A stretch of 9,072 nucleotides of DNA from DATEEW01 sp035273665 (GTDB lineage Bacteria; Pseudomonadota; Gammaproteobacteria; Burkholderiales; SG8-39): contig DATEOW010000024.1 of NCBI GenBank assembly GCA_035273665.1, positions 1-9,072 on the forward strand. The letters run 5' to 3'. This document shows, in pieces, positions 1 through 6,558 of this stretch. The first letter of the stretch is position 1; the number at the start of each line of letters is the position of its first letter. The notes below the pieces were generated by a model. The model was not told the DNA's origin. It did not search any database and saw only the letters and a list, made by a program, of their open reading frames with translations. Both the position numbers and the translations under genes were made by a program.

Positions 1-1
1 T

Positions 2-370
2 TCGATCGCGGCTGCTTCGGAGAACGTGCTCATATACGCCACGTCCAACCGACGTCATTTGATGCCGGAATACATGGCCGAGAACCTGGAGTACAAGCAC
101 TTGGACGATGAAATTCATCCGGGCGAAACGACGGAAGAGAAGATTTCTTTGTCGGAACGTTTCGGGTTGTGGCTGTCTTTTTATCCTTTTAACCAGGACG
201 AGTATCTCGATATCGTCGGTCACTGGTTGCGCGTCATGGGCTGCGCCAGCGAGGAAATCACCATGTCCCGCGAAGCGGCCTTGCAATGGGCGATACAGCG
301 CGGATCGCGCAGCGGCCGTGTCGCATGGCAGTTCGCGCGTGATTGGGCCGGCCAAAAAGCAACGAAATGA
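2..370 (+). CDS. DUF815-family AAA+ ATPase, C-terminal part (5' end outside window)
   Basis: The last 122 residues of a protein whose start lies before the window; the frame is open from base 2. The visible part begins in a hydrophobic strand followed by ATSNRRHLMPEYMAEN (bases about 35-82), which resembles the sensor-1 region of the DUF815 group of predicted P-loop ATPases, and continues with LSERFGLWLSFYPF, where the arginine is in the position expected for an AAA+ arginine finger. The Walker A and B motifs would be upstream and cannot be seen. The cellular role of this family is not well established. The stop codon TGA (368-370) overlaps the ATG of the following Nudix gene by 4 bp, so the two are probably cotranscribed and translationally coupled, as is common in Betaproteobacteria. 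Family assignment rests on remembered motif similarity and is fairly secure; a function beyond ATPase is not claimed. Confidence 0.85.
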   Translation, partial: SIAAASENVLIYATSNRRHLMPEYMAENLEYKHLDDEIHPGETTEEKISLSERFGLWLSFYPFNQDEYLDIVGHWLRVMGCASEEITMSREAALQWAIQRGSRSGRVAWQFARDWAGQKATK

Positions 371-1305
371 CCGAGGTCGTGAATGTCGCGGCGGCTGTTC
401 TGATCCAGCCCGACGGCAGTTTTTTGCTTGCACAACGTCCTGCGCGGACCGTTTATGCCGGTTACTGGGAGTTCCCCGGCGGTAAGGTCGAGTCGGGAGA
501 AACGCCGCTAGAGGCACTCGCGCGCGAAGTAGAGGAAGAGATCGGCATTCGCATCGCGCATGCCGATCCCTGGATCACTCAGACTTTTGTCTATCCACAT
601 GCGACTGTACGGCTGCACTTCTTTCGCGTTCGCGACTGGGTGGGTGTCATGCATGGGCGAGAGGGGCAAGCGCTCGCTTGGCAGCGCCCCGGGAAGATCG
701 AAGTCGGCCCATTGCTTCCTGCCAATGCGCCGGTCTTGCGCGCCCTTTCCTTGCCGACTGAATACGCGGTTTCCAATGCCACGGAAATCGGCGAGAGAGC
801 GTTCTTGAGTTCCTTGCAGAAACGTTTGTCGGAAGGACTCAAGTTGTTGCAGCTTCGCGAGAAGGCAATGTCCTCGGAACAGTTCTCGCATTTTGCAAGG
901 TCGGCGATCACACTGGCCCAAAGTGCGGGCGCGCAGGTGTTGGTGAATGCTTCGATAAACACCGCCCGTCTGCTTGAGGCGGATGGCGTGCAACTGAGCG
1001 CTAAAGAATTGATGAAGCTCGAGAACCGCCCCGATCTGAAACTGGTGGGCGCATCGATCCACAACCTGGAGGAATTGCGCCGGGCCGAGGCATTGGGTGT
1101 GGACTTCGCCGTGCTCGGTGCAGTCCGCGCGACTCCCACGCACCCGAACGGAACAGTACTTGGGTGGAACGGTTTCGGCGCGATCGTGGAGGACGCGGCG
1201 ATTCCCGTTTATGCAATCGGTGGCCTACGCCCTGCGGACATGCATGAAGCCTGGCGGCATAGTGCGCATGGCCTCGCGATGATCAGGGGAAGCTGGGGCG
1301 TTTAA
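367..1305 (+). CDS. Nudix hydrolase (MutT-like) fused to a ThiE/TenI-like domain
   Basis: A 312-residue two-domain protein. Residues about 1-130 are a MutT-type Nudix domain: the Nudix box G-x5-E-x7-REVEEEIGI is complete at residues 39-61, so the metal-binding glutamates are present, and the preceding YWEFPGGK is typical of 8-oxo-dGTP diphosphatases. Such enzymes clean oxidised guanine nucleotides from the pool. Residues about 130-312 resemble thiamine-phosphate synthase or TenI: LQLREK (161-166), EADGVQLS (204-211), VGASIHNLEEL (227-237), GAVRATPTHP (251-260) and IPVYAIGGL (279-287). The usual TPTK-type lysine of ThiE is replaced by histidine (PTHP), so synthase activity is uncertain. The fusion is known in Beta- and Gammaproteobacteria. 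I chose ATG 367 over a TTG at 343 because it gives the family-typical N-terminus and overlaps the upstream stop as ATGA; no clear ribosome binding site is seen, consistent with coupling. Its TAA overlaps the stop of yacG on the other strand. Confidence 0.93.
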   Translation: MTEVVNVAAAVLIQPDGSFLLAQRPARTVYAGYWEFPGGKVESGETPLEALAREVEEEIGIRIAHADPWITQTFVYPHATVRLHFFRVRDWVGVMHGREGQALAWQRPGKIEVGPLLPANAPVLRALSLPTEYAVSNATEIGERAFLSSLQKRLSEGLKLLQLREKAMSSEQFSHFARSAITLAQSAGAQVLVNASINTARLLEADGVQLSAKELMKLENRPDLKLVGASIHNLEELRRAEALGVDFAVLGAVRATPTHPNGTVLGWNGFGAIVEDAAIPVYAIGGLRPADMHEAWRHSAHGLAMIRGSWGV

Positions 1306-1490
1306 TCCAGAGTTTCGTCGTCGGGGTCATCATCCGATTCGACGGCGGGGACGCGGTATTCTTCTTTTGCCCATGCACCCAGGTCAATCATCTTGCAACG
1401 TTCGGAGCAAAACGGGCGGTACGAATTCTCCGGTGTCCAGGGAACCTGAACCCCGCATTGCGGGCAGGGGACGAGACGCGGCGCGGCCAT
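1302..1490 (-). CDS. yacG: DNA gyrase inhibitor / zinc-binding protein YacG
   Basis: A 62-residue protein with the YacG zinc site: CPQC (Cys9, Cys12) and CSERC (Cys28, Cys32), followed by KMIDLGAWAKEEYRVP, the conserved segment after the zinc finger. The C-terminal tail is very acidic (ESDDDPDDETLD). In E. coli YacG binds the GyrB C-terminal region and inhibits gyrase; the length is close to the E. coli protein (about 65 residues). The ATG at 1490-1488 shares one base with the TAA of zapD (TAATG), and no separate Shine-Dalgarno is visible, so translation is probably coupled to zapD. This is the last gene of the minus-strand cluster, and its stop overlaps that of the convergent Nudix gene. Identification is secure. 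Confidence 0.95.
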   Translation of the reverse strand: MAAPRLVPCPQCGVQVPWTPENSYRPFCSERCKMIDLGAWAKEEYRVPAVESDDDPDDETLD

Positions 1491-2245
1491 TACAGACTGC
1501 AGAAGGTCAGATCGAATTCGATGTCCGACTCGCAGGTGCGCGGGCGGCCATCTTCACCGGGTGTTGTGAAACGGATGTTCAACGCATATTTGTTGGCGCT
1601 GATCTCCGGTATGCAATCGGCGGCACGCGGCACGCGGATCCGCACCATCTGCGCAAGCCGACCCCCTAGCATTTGCTGGAAGCTCCCGCCGCGCGCGAGC
1701 ACGCGCGTGCTCTTGCCGCTTTCGCGAAGCAGCCTGAGTACGATCTCGGCGCCGTCGCGAAGTGGGTACAGCGGCGATGTCCACATATGCAGATCCTGCA
1801 AACGCTCCTCGCTGGGCCGGTGCAACCAATAATGATACGAAGGCATATCGAACTCGCAGACGCCGCCCGGAATATTGGTGCGTTGGCGGATTGCCATGAG
1901 CCAATCGTTCTCGCGTAAGTATTGGCCGATTTTGCCCGTCATGGCGTAGAGGCCTGCATAGGCCGCTTCGATCTCTTGGACCACCTCGCTCAACACCGAT
2001 TGATTGACGTCCGGGTTATCCCGAAATCCCTGCACCACCTGCTTTTGGCGTTCCAGCTCTTGCAGCAGATCGGATTTGAGATCGGCACGTCCGGTGACTT
2101 CAAGAATCTCGAACAGCGTCAGCAAGCCCACATGGTGTTCGGGCGAATCATGGCTCGCGAGAAAATATCGCGAGCGCTCGAAGAGATCCTCCAGACGCAA
2201 GAGCGTCCGAATGCGTTCGATGAGCGGATACTCGTAAACGATCAC
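1490..2245 (-). CDS. zapD: Cell division protein ZapD (FtsZ-bundling)
   Basis: A 251-residue protein matching ZapD (formerly DUF1342/YacF), a cytoplasmic protein that binds the FtsZ C-terminal tail and bundles FtsZ filaments at the division ring. Recognisable segments are the N-terminus IVYEYPLIERIRTLLRLE, RTNIPGGVCEFDMPSYHYWL in the middle, and ANKYALNIRF near the C-terminus. E. coli ZapD is 247 residues. The frame stays open upstream to 2416, but that extension runs across the end of coaE and lacks family similarity. I place the start at GTG 2245-2243, giving MIVYEYP, the usual betaproteobacterial N-terminus; no strong ribosome binding site precedes it. It is separated from coaE by 70 bp, unlike the overlapping neighbours, and is coupled to yacG through TAATG. 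coaE, zapD and yacG lie together in E. coli too. Confidence 0.94.
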   Translation of the reverse strand: MIVYEYPLIERIRTLLRLEDLFERSRYFLASHDSPEHHVGLLTLFEILEVTGRADLKSDLLQELERQKQVVQGFRDNPDVNQSVLSEVVQEIEAAYAGLYAMTGKIGQYLRENDWLMAIRQRTNIPGGVCEFDMPSYHYWLHRPSEERLQDLHMWTSPLYPLRDGAEIVLRLLRESGKSTRVLARGGSFQQMLGGRLAQMVRIRVPRAADCIPEISANKYALNIRFTTPGEDGRPRTCESDIEFDLTFCSL

Positions 2246-2267
2246 GCCGTGGCCCGATAAAGCAAAT

Positions 2268-2303
2268 GCGGTCGATTCTGAACCAATCGCCACTGACTGA
2301 CAA
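2268..2303 (-). promoter_or_regulatory. Candidate sigma-70 promoter for zapD-yacG
   Basis: Read on the minus strand, TTGTCA (2303-2298, five of six matches to TTGACA) is followed after exactly 17 bases by CAGAAT (2280-2275, four of six to TATAAT). Initiation would fall near 2268, about 22 bases before the zapD GTG. It sits in the only real gap in the lower cluster. Motif evidence alone; the -10 is imperfect. Confidence 0.35.
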
Positions 2304-2315
2304 CAGAGTGGACCG

Positions 2316-2924
2316 TCATCGTTCGCCTGCCAGTTGCAGGTACATCCCATGAAGCCGGTCGACCTGTGGCACAAGCGCAGTCGGCGGACCATTGTTGTCG
2401 ATGATGTCGTCCGCATGCGCCAGACGCATCGCGCGGCTCGCTTGCGCGCCGATGATCGCCTCGACCTCCGCGCGGCTCATGTTGCTGCGACTCATGACGC
2501 GGGCGATCTGTGTTTCTTGGTCGCAATCAACCACCAGCACCCGTGAAAAACGCCGATGGGGGTCGCCGCCTTCCACCAGGAGGGGAATCATGCGGATGAC
2601 ATAGGGACCGTTCGCGCTGTCGGTCAAGCGTCGCGCCTCCTCCGCGATGAGCGGATGAAGGATCGATTCGAGTCGATGCCGCGCCGCGGCGTCCTGAAAA
2701 ACGAGCGCCCGCATCTTCGGTCGATCGAGACCGGCCGAGGGTTGGACGATTTCCTTGCCGAAGGCCGCTTGGAGTTCGGGCAGCGCGGCACCGTCCGGTC
2801 CGGTCAATCGATGGGAGATGGCATCGCTGTCTACAATCGTGGCGCCGCGCTCGGCGAAGAGATCCCCAACACTCGATTTGCCGCTACCGATGCCGCCCGT
2901 CAAGGCGACAACGTATGGGCTCAC
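2316..2924 (-). CDS. coaE: Dephospho-CoA kinase
   Basis: A 202-residue P-loop kinase that phosphorylates the ribose 3'-hydroxyl of dephospho-CoA with ATP, the last step of coenzyme A synthesis in the cytoplasm. The Walker A motif GGIGSGKS is at residues 10-17, directly after an ALT strand as in CoaE. It is followed by the IVDSDAISHRL substrate region, the conserved LESILHPLI segment, IPLLVEGG, and DCDQETQIARVMSR. E. coli CoaE has 206 residues. The open frame extends to 3122, but that part is antisense-like sequence across pilD; the start is GTG 2924-2922, giving MSPYVVALTGGIG. This GTG overlaps the pilD TGA by 3 bases (GTGA on the minus strand), so it is probably translated by coupling with pilD. 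No key residue seems missing. Identification is secure. Confidence 0.96.
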   Translation of the reverse strand: MSPYVVALTGGIGSGKSSVGDLFAERGATIVDSDAISHRLTGPDGAALPELQAAFGKEIVQPSAGLDRPKMRALVFQDAAARHRLESILHPLIAEEARRLTDSANGPYVIRMIPLLVEGGDPHRRFSRVLVVDCDQETQIARVMSRSNMSRAEVEAIIGAQASRAMRLAHADDIIDNNGPPTALVPQVDRLHGMYLQLAGER

Positions 2925-3772
2925 AGCAACTGACCGAGATAGGCCTCGGTGATCTGCGGGCCCCAGAAGAAAGCGATCACGCCGGCGGCGGCGAGGTAGG
3001 GGCCAAAGGGCATCGGCACTTCGCGTCCGCGTTTTGCCAAGATGATGAGCGCAATGCCGACGACCGCGCCAACCAGGGAAGAAAGCAGGATGACCAATGG
3101 AAGCACTTTCCAACCCATCCATGCGCCCATGGCGGCGAGCAATTTGAAATCGCCGTAGCCCATTCCTTCCTTACCCGTCGTCAATTTAAATAGCCAATAG
3201 ACGGACCAAAGCAACAAATAGCCCGCAGCCGCACCCGTGATTGCGGTAGCGGAATCAACGTATACATTGTTCAAACTCAAAAGCAGGCCGAGCCATAGCA
3301 AGGGCAGGGTGATGGTGTCGGGGAGTAACTGCGTATCTGCATCGATAAAGGTGAGAGCGACAATCGCCCAGAGGAAAACCATCGCACCGATTGCCTGCCA
3401 TCCCCAGCCGAAATGCCACGCTGCGTAGGCGGACAAGACGCCGGTAAGCAACTCCACGAGCGGATACCGGATGCCGATCGGGTTTTTACAACCGGCGCAT
3501 TTTCCGCGTAGGGCAATATAAGAGATCAGGGGAATGTTTTCGATGGCGCGAATCGGCCGCTTGCACGCGGGGCAGCAGGATGGGGGCACAGCTAGATTGA
3601 AACGATCCTTGACGGCTGCTTTTTCGCCGCGCAATTCTGCCGCCTGCGCATGCCATTCCCGCTCCATCATTTTGGGAAGCCGGAAAATAACGACATTCAG
3701 AAAACTGCCGACGCAGAGGCCGACGAAAAAAGAAAGCCCGGTAAAAAACCAGGCTTCGTGCAATAAATCCAT
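2921..3772 (-). CDS. pilD: Prepilin peptidase / N-methyltransferase PilD
   Basis: A 283-residue inner-membrane aspartic protease that cleaves the leader of type IV pilins (and type II pseudopilins) and methylates the new N-terminus. The N-terminal part starts with a membrane segment (about 9-30, GLCVGSFLNVVIFRLP), then a cytoplasmic loop with the four zinc cysteines Cys67/Cys70 (CPAC) and Cys92/Cys95 (CAGC), the region linked to methylation. The two catalytic aspartates are in FIDADTQLLPD (Asp144) and GMGYGDFK (Asp208). Several further hydrophobic helices follow to the end. Length and motif order are normal for the bifunctional form. The ATG at 3772 follows the pilC stop by 11 bp with a modest purine stretch AAGAAA as ribosome binding site; the TGA overlaps the coaE start. 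Confidence 0.97.
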   Translation of the reverse strand: MDLLHEAWFFTGLSFFVGLCVGSFLNVVIFRLPKMMEREWHAQAAELRGEKAAVKDRFNLAVPPSCCPACKRPIRAIENIPLISYIALRGKCAGCKNPIGIRYPLVELLTGVLSAYAAWHFGWGWQAIGAMVFLWAIVALTFIDADTQLLPDTITLPLLWLGLLLSLNNVYVDSATAITGAAAGYLLLWSVYWLFKLTTGKEGMGYGDFKLLAAMGAWMGWKVLPLVILLSSLVGAVVGIALIILAKRGREVPMPFGPYLAAAGVIAFFWGPQITEAYLGQLL

Positions 3773-3783
3773 CGGATTTCTTT

Positions 3784-5007
3784 TTAAACCACCGCACCGA
3801 GTTTGAAAATGGGTAGGTACATGGCGACAACCATCCCACCGATGAGTACGCCGAGTACCACCATGATAACGGGTTCCATTAGGCTGGAAATGCCTGCAAC
3901 GGCGTCATCCACCTCGGCCTCAAAGAAATCGGCGACCTTGCTCAGCATGTTGTCCAGCGCGCCGGATTCTTCACCGATCGCCGTCATTTGAATGACCATG
4001 CTGGGAAAGACGTTTGCGTTTTGCATGGCATTGGTCAAGCTTGTGCCGGTGCTGACTTCCTGCTGAATCCGTTTGGTGGCTTCCTGATAGACATGGTTGC
4101 CGGACGCGCCGCCAACAGAATCCAGCGCCTCGACGAGCGGCACCCCGGCCGCGAACATGGTGGAGAGCGTTCTGGCCCATCGTGCAATGACCGCTTTTCG
4201 AACCAGCGAGCCAAATATAGGCATCTTGAGAAACCAGCGATCAAAAGCGATTTGCAGCGCCGCTGAACGTTTGTAGTAGGCGAGGAAACCCCAGATGCCG
4301 CCGATCAGTACGCCGAAAATCAACCACCAGTATTCGACGAAGATGTCGGAGATCTTCATTACCACCAGTGTCGGTGCGGGGAGGTCCGCGCCGAAACTTG
4401 TGAACACCTGTTTAAAGGCGGGGATCACAAAAATCATGATGACCGCGGTGATGATAAAAGCGACGACGATAATGGCAATTGGATAAATCAGCGCAGATTT
4501 AATCTTGCCCTTGATCGCGAGAATCTTTTCTTTGTAGGTCGCCAAACGGTCCAGCAAGGTTTCCAGAATACCGGCTTGTTCGCCTGCCTGAACCAGATTG
4601 CAGAAGAGCTGATCGAAGTACAGGGGGAACTTGCGGAAAGCAGAGGCCAGATTGGATCCAGTCTCCACGTCCGTTTTGATATCGTTGAGGAGCTTGGTGA
4701 CTTGAGGATTCGCATGGCCTTTAGCCACGATATCGAAGGACTGCAGTAAAGGCACGCCGGCTTTCATCATGGTTGCCAACTGACGGGTAAACAAGGTCAC
4801 GTCTTTTTCGCTGACCTTTTTCCCGCCGGAGGTGCGTTGGGCTTTGACTTTGGTGACGGTGACGCCTTGACGGCGAAGCGTTGCGCCGACAACGTGTTTG
4901 CCCCCCGCGCGCATCTCCCCGCGCACGTGTTTACCACCGCGGTCCTTCCCTTCCCAAACAAAAACTTTCTCTCGGACCGCTTCGCGTTTAAGGGCTGCCG
5001 TTGCCAT
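3784..5007 (-). CDS. pilC: Type IV pilus inner-membrane platform protein PilC (T2SSF family)
   Basis: A 407-residue polytopic protein that forms the inner-membrane platform of the type IV pilus machine, on which the PilB and PilT ATPases act. It has the usual N-terminal soluble extension (VFVWEGKDRGGKHVRGEM, residues 15-32) and two T2SSF repeats, about 70-193 and 275-397. Each carries the family signature: QLATMMKAGVPL with AGEQAGILETLLDRLA in the first, and TLSTMFAAGVPL with AIGEESGALDNMLSKVA in the second. Membrane helices are near 173-197, 224-244 and 379-400. Size is normal. The ATG at 5007 is preceded by a good Shine-Dalgarno, GAGGAAG (5021-5015), seven bases away. It is followed by pilD after 11 bp. 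The pilB gene often found just upstream is absent here. A GspF-type assignment is possible by family but the pilD neighbour and N-terminus favour PilC. Confidence 0.95.
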   Translation of the reverse strand: MATAALKREAVREKVFVWEGKDRGGKHVRGEMRAGGKHVVGATLRRQGVTVTKVKAQRTSGGKKVSEKDVTLFTRQLATMMKAGVPLLQSFDIVAKGHANPQVTKLLNDIKTDVETGSNLASAFRKFPLYFDQLFCNLVQAGEQAGILETLLDRLATYKEKILAIKGKIKSALIYPIAIIVVAFIITAVIMIFVIPAFKQVFTSFGADLPAPTLVVMKISDIFVEYWWLIFGVLIGGIWGFLAYYKRSAALQIAFDRWFLKMPIFGSLVRKAVIARWARTLSTMFAAGVPLVEALDSVGGASGNHVYQEATKRIQQEVSTGTSLTNAMQNANVFPSMVIQMTAIGEESGALDNMLSKVADFFEAEVDDAVAGISSLMEPVIMVVLGVLIGGMVVAMYLPIFKLGAVV

Positions 5008-5025
5008 ATTATTTCTTCCTCTGCT

Positions 5026-5136
5026 TTACTTTCGCGAATGCTCGCGCAGTAGTTGGATCAGTTCCGCATTGTGCTTGCCGGGGGAGGCGGCTAAGGGCGT
5101 CTTATGTCCCCGAGCGTGATGCCTGTCACGCGCCGC
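5026..5136 (-). pseudogene. Remnant reading frame resembling one ankyrin repeat
   Basis: On the minus strand, an open stretch of 36 codons lies between a stop at 5139-5137 and a TAA at 5028-5026. It has no ATG, GTG or TTG in frame. Its C-terminal part, TPLAASPGKHNAELIQLLRE, has the spacing of the ankyrin consensus (TPL, nine residues, then E-I-V-x-L-L), with GHK before TPL in place of the usual G-x. This suggests the 3' tail of a decayed ankyrin-repeat gene just ahead of pilC. It is short, so chance similarity is possible, and no further repeats were found upstream in any frame. Confidence 0.4.
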
Positions 5137-5182
5137 TTATGACGACGCCATAAATCAACAAGCCACACAGCCTGCTACGCGG

Positions 5183-5211
5183 ATCATGCAGAGAGCAGCC
5201 CTTGGTGTAAA
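5183..5211 (-). promoter_or_regulatory. Weak candidate promoter for the pilC operon
   Basis: On the minus strand, TTTACA (5211-5206, five of six to TTGACA) is followed after 17 bases by CATGAT (5188-5183, four of six to TATAAT). It lies about 175 bases upstream of the pilC start and would make the ankyrin-like remnant part of an untranslated leader. The -35 overlaps an imperfect inverted repeat at 5204-5228. Motif evidence only. Confidence 0.22.
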
Positions 5212-5228
5212 GCCTAAAGGTTCACACC
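5204..5228. repeat. Imperfect inverted repeat in the corB-pilC gap
   Basis: Arms GGTGTAAAGC (5204-5213) and GGTTCACACC (5219-5228) pair at 8 of 10 positions around a five-base spacer CTAAA. It lies about 30 bases after the stop of the CorB-like gene. No T-run follows on either strand, so it is not a standard intrinsic terminator; it could be an operator over the candidate -35 or simply chance. Confidence 0.3.
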
Positions 5229-5259
5229 TAAGCGCATGAAGCGTAAGAATTTGTAGGAA

Positions 5260-6540
5260 TTAGGCCGCAGTCGCGGTTTGTCCGAGGGGTTTGAAAAGCC
5301 GCACGGTCTTAATCACCCGATCCTGGGTTTGGACGACTTCCATCGCCACCCCCTCGATTTTCAACCCCACACCGGATTCGGGGATGTCTTCGAGGTATTC
5401 CAGGATCAGACCATTCAGCGTTTTCGGCCCCTCGGTGGGCAACTGAAGACCAAGTTGCCGGTTGAGATCCCTTAGGCTGAGCCCGCCCTCCACGAGGACC
5501 GAATTCTCGGCATCCCACCTTAGTGCGGACGGTTTCATCGGTGCCGCGGTAGTGAACTCGCCGATGATTTCTTCGATGATGTCCTCTAAGGTCACCAAGC
5601 CTTGCAGTTCGCCGTATTCGTCTACGACAAAAGCAACCCGCTCTCGGTTCTCCTGGAAATACTGTAATTGGTTGAGCGCACCGGTTTCGCCAGGTACGAA
5701 ATACGGGTCTGCCAATGTTTCCTCTAAAGCCTCTTTCGATAGTTCGCCGTCTTTGACGACGGCCAGTGCGCGGCGTAGATGCAATACACCTACGACGTTG
5801 CCCATTTCCCCGCGATACGCGAGTAAGCGTGTGTGGTAACTCGTCGTGAGTTGTTGCAGGAGCGTCTCTGCCGGCAGATCGAGATCGATTCCCTCAATCT
5901 GCGTCCGTGGCACCATCACATCCTCGACGGTGATTCGCTCCAAGTCGAATAGATTCACCAAAATCGAGGAATGTTTTTTCGGCAGGAAGTGGCTATGTTC
6001 CAGCACGAGGGAGCGCAATTCCTCATTGCTCAGTTGTTGCGAATCTCCATGGGGATTGATGCGAAAGATCCACAGCAGCGCACTCGAAAAGAGATTAATG
6101 AACCATACGATCGGATAAAGAATCCTGAGAAGGGGACCCAGTACATAGGCGAGAGGAAGCGCAATCTTTTCCGGGTAAGCCGCTCCAATCACCTTCGGTG
6201 TGATTTCAGAAAACACCAAAATCAAAAAGGTGATGGATAAGGTGCCGAGCATCAACGCCACTTGATCTTGTCCGAACAAGTCGATGGTGATGACGCCGAC
6301 GAGCGTCGCGGCCGCGGCATTGACAAGGTTGTTGCCGAGCAGAATGACGCCGAGCAAGCGGTCCGTGCGCGCCAGAAGGTCTGCAGTCCGTTTGGCCGCT
6401 TTACTTCCCATCCGGACCATGGCTTTGAGCCGGTAACGGTTCAAAGCCATCATGCTCGTCTCGGCAATGGAAAACAGGCCGGAGACGACCAACAGCACCG
6501 CCAGGATGCCGAATTGATGTGCGAGAGGAAGTCTATCCAT
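5260..6540 (-). CDS. CorB/CNNM-type transporter (HlyC/CorC family; DUF21-CBS-CorC_HlyC)
   Basis: A 426-residue inner-membrane protein of the family that includes E. coli YfjD (CorB) and eukaryotic CNNM proteins, linked to magnesium and cobalt transport. Residues 1 to about 190 are a DUF21/CNNM membrane domain with SIAETSMMALNRYRL (24-38), LLGNNLVN (67-74) and FSEITPK (110-116). A CBS pair follows (about 200-325), marked by ITVEDVMVPR (203-212) and VVDEYGELQGLVTLEDIIEE (305-324). A CorC_HlyC domain ends the protein (about 335-415). The order and length match YfjD. The frame opens at a GTG at 6558, touching the upstream stop, but ATG 6540 gives MDRLPL, close to the start in relatives (MDSIP-like), with GCGAGAG upstream as a weak ribosome binding site, so I prefer it. 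The gene follows the CcsA/YpjD-like gene by 18 bp and is surely cotranscribed. Substrate is inferred from the family only. Confidence 0.93.
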   Translation of the reverse strand: MDRLPLAHQFGILAVLLVVSGLFSIAETSMMALNRYRLKAMVRMGSKAAKRTADLLARTDRLLGVILLGNNLVNAAAATLVGVITIDLFGQDQVALMLGTLSITFLILVFSEITPKVIGAAYPEKIALPLAYVLGPLLRILYPIVWFINLFSSALLWIFRINPHGDSQQLSNEELRSLVLEHSHFLPKKHSSILVNLFDLERITVEDVMVPRTQIEGIDLDLPAETLLQQLTTSYHTRLLAYRGEMGNVVGVLHLRRALAVVKDGELSKEALEETLADPYFVPGETGALNQLQYFQENRERVAFVVDEYGELQGLVTLEDIIEEIIGEFTTAAPMKPSALRWDAENSVLVEGGLSLRDLNRQLGLQLPTEGPKTLNGLILEYLEDIPESGVGLKIEGVAMEVVQTQDRVIKTVRLFKPLGQTATAA

Positions 6541-6558
6541 TGGGCTGCTCTCGCCCAC

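Larger units (their letters stand above)
5008..5259. other. 252-bp gap between the CorB-like gene and pilC
   Basis: The only long non-coding stretch. It holds the pilC Shine-Dalgarno (5021-5015), the ankyrin-like remnant (5026-5136), a weak promoter candidate (5183-5211) and an imperfect inverted repeat (5204-5228). I find no PilB fragment in any of the three minus-strand frames of 5140-5259, no tRNA and no target-site duplication of an insertion sequence. Confidence 0.7.

Noticed and set aside
508..1143. Minus-strand 211-codon open frame opposite the Nudix gene
   Set aside because: It lies wholly antisense to a well-supported gene and its translation looks like a shadow frame rich in Arg, His and Cys.
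2925..3122. Longer CoaE with a start at 3122
   Set aside because: The extra part covers pilD coding sequence and is Arg-rich with no CoaE similarity; GTG 2924 puts the P-loop at the normal position.
5204..5228. Inverted repeat as an intrinsic terminator for the CorB-like gene
   Set aside because: Two mismatches in ten pairs and no T-run after it on the minus strand.
5204..5228. Integron attC-like site, suggested by TTAGGC/GCCTAA
   Set aside because: The core sites do not match the attC consensus, there is no second pair of boxes, and no integrase or cassette genes are nearby.
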